This document shows positions 62,251 through 64,000 of a DNA stretch of 64,000 nucleotides, in pieces. The notes below the pieces were generated by a model. That model was not told where the DNA came from and ran no database searches. It was given only the letters and a program-made list of their open reading frames with translations. How positions within the stretch are numbered: position 1 is the stretch's first letter; the number at the start of each line of letters is the position of its first letter. A program made the position numbers and the translations under genes. The DNA comes from an uncultured Lachnospiraceae bacterium (GTDB taxonomy: Bacteria > Bacillota > Clostridia > Lachnospirales > Lachnospiraceae). The DNA lies in assembly GCA_910580015.1 (NCBI GenBank), contig CAJTVT010000010.1, forward strand, positions 1-64,000, in the 5' to 3' direction.

Positions 62251-63888
62251 TTAGAAAATAGAATTTGTCATTATCACCACGGCCGTGATCCCAAGGATAA
62301 TGCCTGATATGGCAGGTACAAGCACACGCACCCGGATCCGATATTTCCAATATCGAAGGATCTGCTGCCTCGTAACCCCTGTCAAATACATACTTTTTGC
62401 CGTCCGCTCCTGTTCCTCCTGCTCGCATTCCAGTCCAAAAAATATCACAAGAAATCCAGACAACAATAATACCACTGCGGTAAAACTAAATACTGTCATC
62501 ATAAATCTATTGGATGCCGTAGCCTTTTTTTGTTCCTCCAATCTGGACGTCAAGCGAAAATAACGCCATTCCTCCCCTGGCAACCCATTTTGGCTGTTAA
62601 GATATTCCTGTGCATCTTCTAATGCCTGCTCGGAAGACTTCCAAGAGGAAAATCGGAATAAATTTGCCTTGCCCTCCCAATAAGCTCCAGAATTTTGCCT
62701 CATATGGCGAAAATCTTCATCATTGACAATCACAATCTGATCTGCAAAAGCTGGATTACGATTGTACAATATATTCCATTCTGTTCCTTGACTTACAAGC
62801 CTTTCCTTCTGTTTCATATGATCGCTGTGAAGAAAAATCTCTTCTATTTTCACTGGTTCTCTCTCATATCCGTCGTCTTTATCATACGGATAAACTTGTC
62901 GGAAGGTTCCCTGCTGTATCTTATAAAAACATCCTGGAAGTTTGTTTGCTTCTGAAGCAGGAAGATAAGTAAAAGCGTTATCTCGAACGTAGGAAATCGC
63001 AATATGTTCTGTCACGGCTATCCCATTCTCCCGCAATATTTCTGTTACCTGGCCGGCCTGCCCCTGATTCATCCCCATAAATTCACAAAATACCATATCG
63101 TATGGAGCGTACATTTCTGCATTTCTCATAGTGACTGGACAGAGCACTACGCCAAGACAAAGGAGCCATACGGCAACTGCTGTTAAAATTGCAGATATTC
63201 CCCAACGCAGCCTCCATTCCCATTTATGACCTGCTAAATATGCCTTACGCGGAAGCTGCCTGCGCATAAACCGCGGAAAATGTTTTTCCATCCATGTGTG
63301 AAACAAACTCTTCTTATGTAAATGAAAAGGTCTTTTCATAAGACCAATCACCTGCATCGCCATCACAGAACTTAGATTTATGATAAGAGATATAAAAAAT
63401 GATATCAGATATAAAACTGTCAGAATCATAAAAACAGCGGGCAAAAACTTCCAGTGCAATTTTTCGATGCCTGTGATTTTTCCAATCATCACATAGAAAA
63501 GAACAGATACCGCACTTCCCAGCACAAACGAAGTCAAAAGCCCTAAGACACTCAGGATCAGTTGTTCCATACAAAGAAGTTGCAAAATTTTATTTCGACT
63601 GCACCCTGTAACCATCAAAATTCCATACTCTGGCATCCTTCCGCGCAGATACACCTTCGCTGACAACAGAATCAAAAATACCAGCAAAAAGGCTGACAAT
63701 ACACCTGGAAAATAAATATTGCTTGAAATCAGAGAATCTACCACTGCTGGGTTCATGAAATCCTCATGAAACAAAATATTGGCAAAGCACATAAACACGA
63801 TTGCCCCTGTTACCTGGCTCCAAAAATAAATTTGGTATTTTTTCCAATGAAAACGCATCATTTTCCATACAAGCTGGGAAAATGTCAT
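62251..63888 (-). CDS. FtsX-like ABC transporter permease (BceB-like)
   Basis: A 545-residue membrane protein with FtsX-type layout: four hydrophobic segments in the N-terminal half (about 25-45, 60-80, 105-135, 150-180), one near residue 235, a soluble extracytoplasmic domain of roughly 200 residues (about 260-460), and two C-terminal segments. The pattern GRMPEYGILMVTGCSRNKIL and TAKSMYLTGVTRQQILRYWKY mark the FtsX coupling helices. BceB-type permeases work with an ATPase to remove or sense antimicrobial peptides. Its ATG overlaps the stop of the ATPase gene by four bases. No two-component system is visible before the window ends. Confidence 0.9.
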   Translation of the reverse strand: MTFSQLVWKMMRFHWKKYQIYFWSQVTGAIVFMCFANILFHEDFMNPAVVDSLISSNIYFPGVLSAFLLVFLILLSAKVYLRGRMPEYGILMVTGCSRNKILQLLCMEQLILSVLGLLTSFVLGSAVSVLFYVMIGKITGIEKLHWKFLPAVFMILTVLYLISFFISLIINLSSVMAMQVIGLMKRPFHLHKKSLFHTWMEKHFPRFMRRQLPRKAYLAGHKWEWRLRWGISAILTAVAVWLLCLGVVLCPVTMRNAEMYAPYDMVFCEFMGMNQGQAGQVTEILRENGIAVTEHIAISYVRDNAFTYLPASEANKLPGCFYKIQQGTFRQVYPYDKDDGYEREPVKIEEIFLHSDHMKQKERLVSQGTEWNILYNRNPAFADQIVIVNDEDFRHMRQNSGAYWEGKANLFRFSSWKSSEQALEDAQEYLNSQNGLPGEEWRYFRLTSRLEEQKKATASNRFMMTVFSFTAVVLLLSGFLVIFFGLECEQEEQERTAKSMYLTGVTRQQILRYWKYRIRVRVLVPAISGIILGITAVVIMTNSIF

Positions 63889-64000
63889 ATCTGCCCTCCT
63901 CCCATCTGAATCACTCTGTCACAACAGCTTGCCACATAAGAATCATGGGTAATCACAAGAAACGCTGTGCTAAGCCTACAGTTCAATTCTCTCATGCACT
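63885..64000 (-). CDS. ABC transporter ATP-binding protein, partial
   Basis: The last 38 codons of an ATPase that runs off the window. The H-loop FLVITHDSYVASCCDRVI with its switch His is visible, ending GGGQI. This end is typical of the BceA/LolD-type ATPases that pair with FtsX-like permeases. The stop TGA overlaps the permease start as ATGA. Confidence 0.88.
   Translation of the reverse strand, partial: CMRELNCRLSTAFLVITHDSYVASCCDRVIQMGGGQI

Overview
The window looks like a chromosomal stretch from a low-to-mid-GC, endospore-forming Firmicute of the class Clostridia, most probably Lachnospiraceae. The evidence is a Gram-positive PolC, a yqfC-yqfD-phoH sporulation-type operon, the pyrH-frr-uppS-cdsA-dxr-rseP-ispG-polC order, strong AGGAGG ribosome-binding sites, and an anaerobic aromatic 2-oxoacid pathway. 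The genus cannot be fixed from the sequence. Almost all genes are on the minus strand; only 8019-9377, 36449-36943 and 36995-37567 are on the plus strand. I saw no rRNA, tRNA or CRISPR.

Layout, left to right. 57-6540: a PIN-like protein, MutS and two flavoproteins, with a good promoter at 6593-6621. 6627-9377: a BofC-like protein, a beta carbonic anhydrase and a divergent NSS-type sodium symporter, followed by a compact fold-back mobile element (9395-9564). 9613-19155: a long minus-strand run of dus, pdp, yqfC, yqfD, phoH, a degenerate HD membrane protein, ybeY, a DUF3048 lipoprotein and a lipid-flippase-like protein. 19392-29753: a chemoreceptor with a long structured leader, a 1642-residue BspA-like surface protein with an apparent embedded cysteine-peptidase domain, and carB.

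29975-35884 is accessory and decayed: a MATE remnant, a beta-propeller-like lipoprotein, a small acidic protein, a HAD phosphatase, one truncated and one 5'-disrupted PDDEXK (Rpn-like) gene, a cupin fragment and an inverted-repeat element. This segment abuts the 3' end of rlmH. About 50 bp of the rlmH 3' end is duplicated 1.6 kb away, an arrangement that recalls integration at rlmH by staphylococcal SCC elements.

36449-50595 is a core block: a membrane protein, xpt, SCP2, polC, isoprenoid genes (ispG, dxr, uppS), cdsA, rseP, frr, pyrH, a bactofilin and a polysaccharide deacetylase. 50975-53923 is a copper module: csoR, then a copA whose 3' end also carries a separately startable copZ, under a promoter with a CsoR-type operator in its spacer. 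54037-61971 is an aromatic 2-oxoacid module: iorA, iorB, two phenylacetate-CoA-ligase paralogues, an ACT-domain protein, an amidohydrolase and a sodium:solute symporter. It probably converts aryl pyruvates to aryl acetates. 62251-64000 holds a BceAB-like ABC exporter cut by the window edge.

The most interesting items are the family of inverted-repeat elements, one of which replaces the start of an Rpn-like gene; the rlmH end duplication; the copA/copZ fusion with an internal start; the HD protein that has lost its metal site in a normally c-di-AMP-hydrolase operon slot; and the LRR-peptidase-Ig surface protein.
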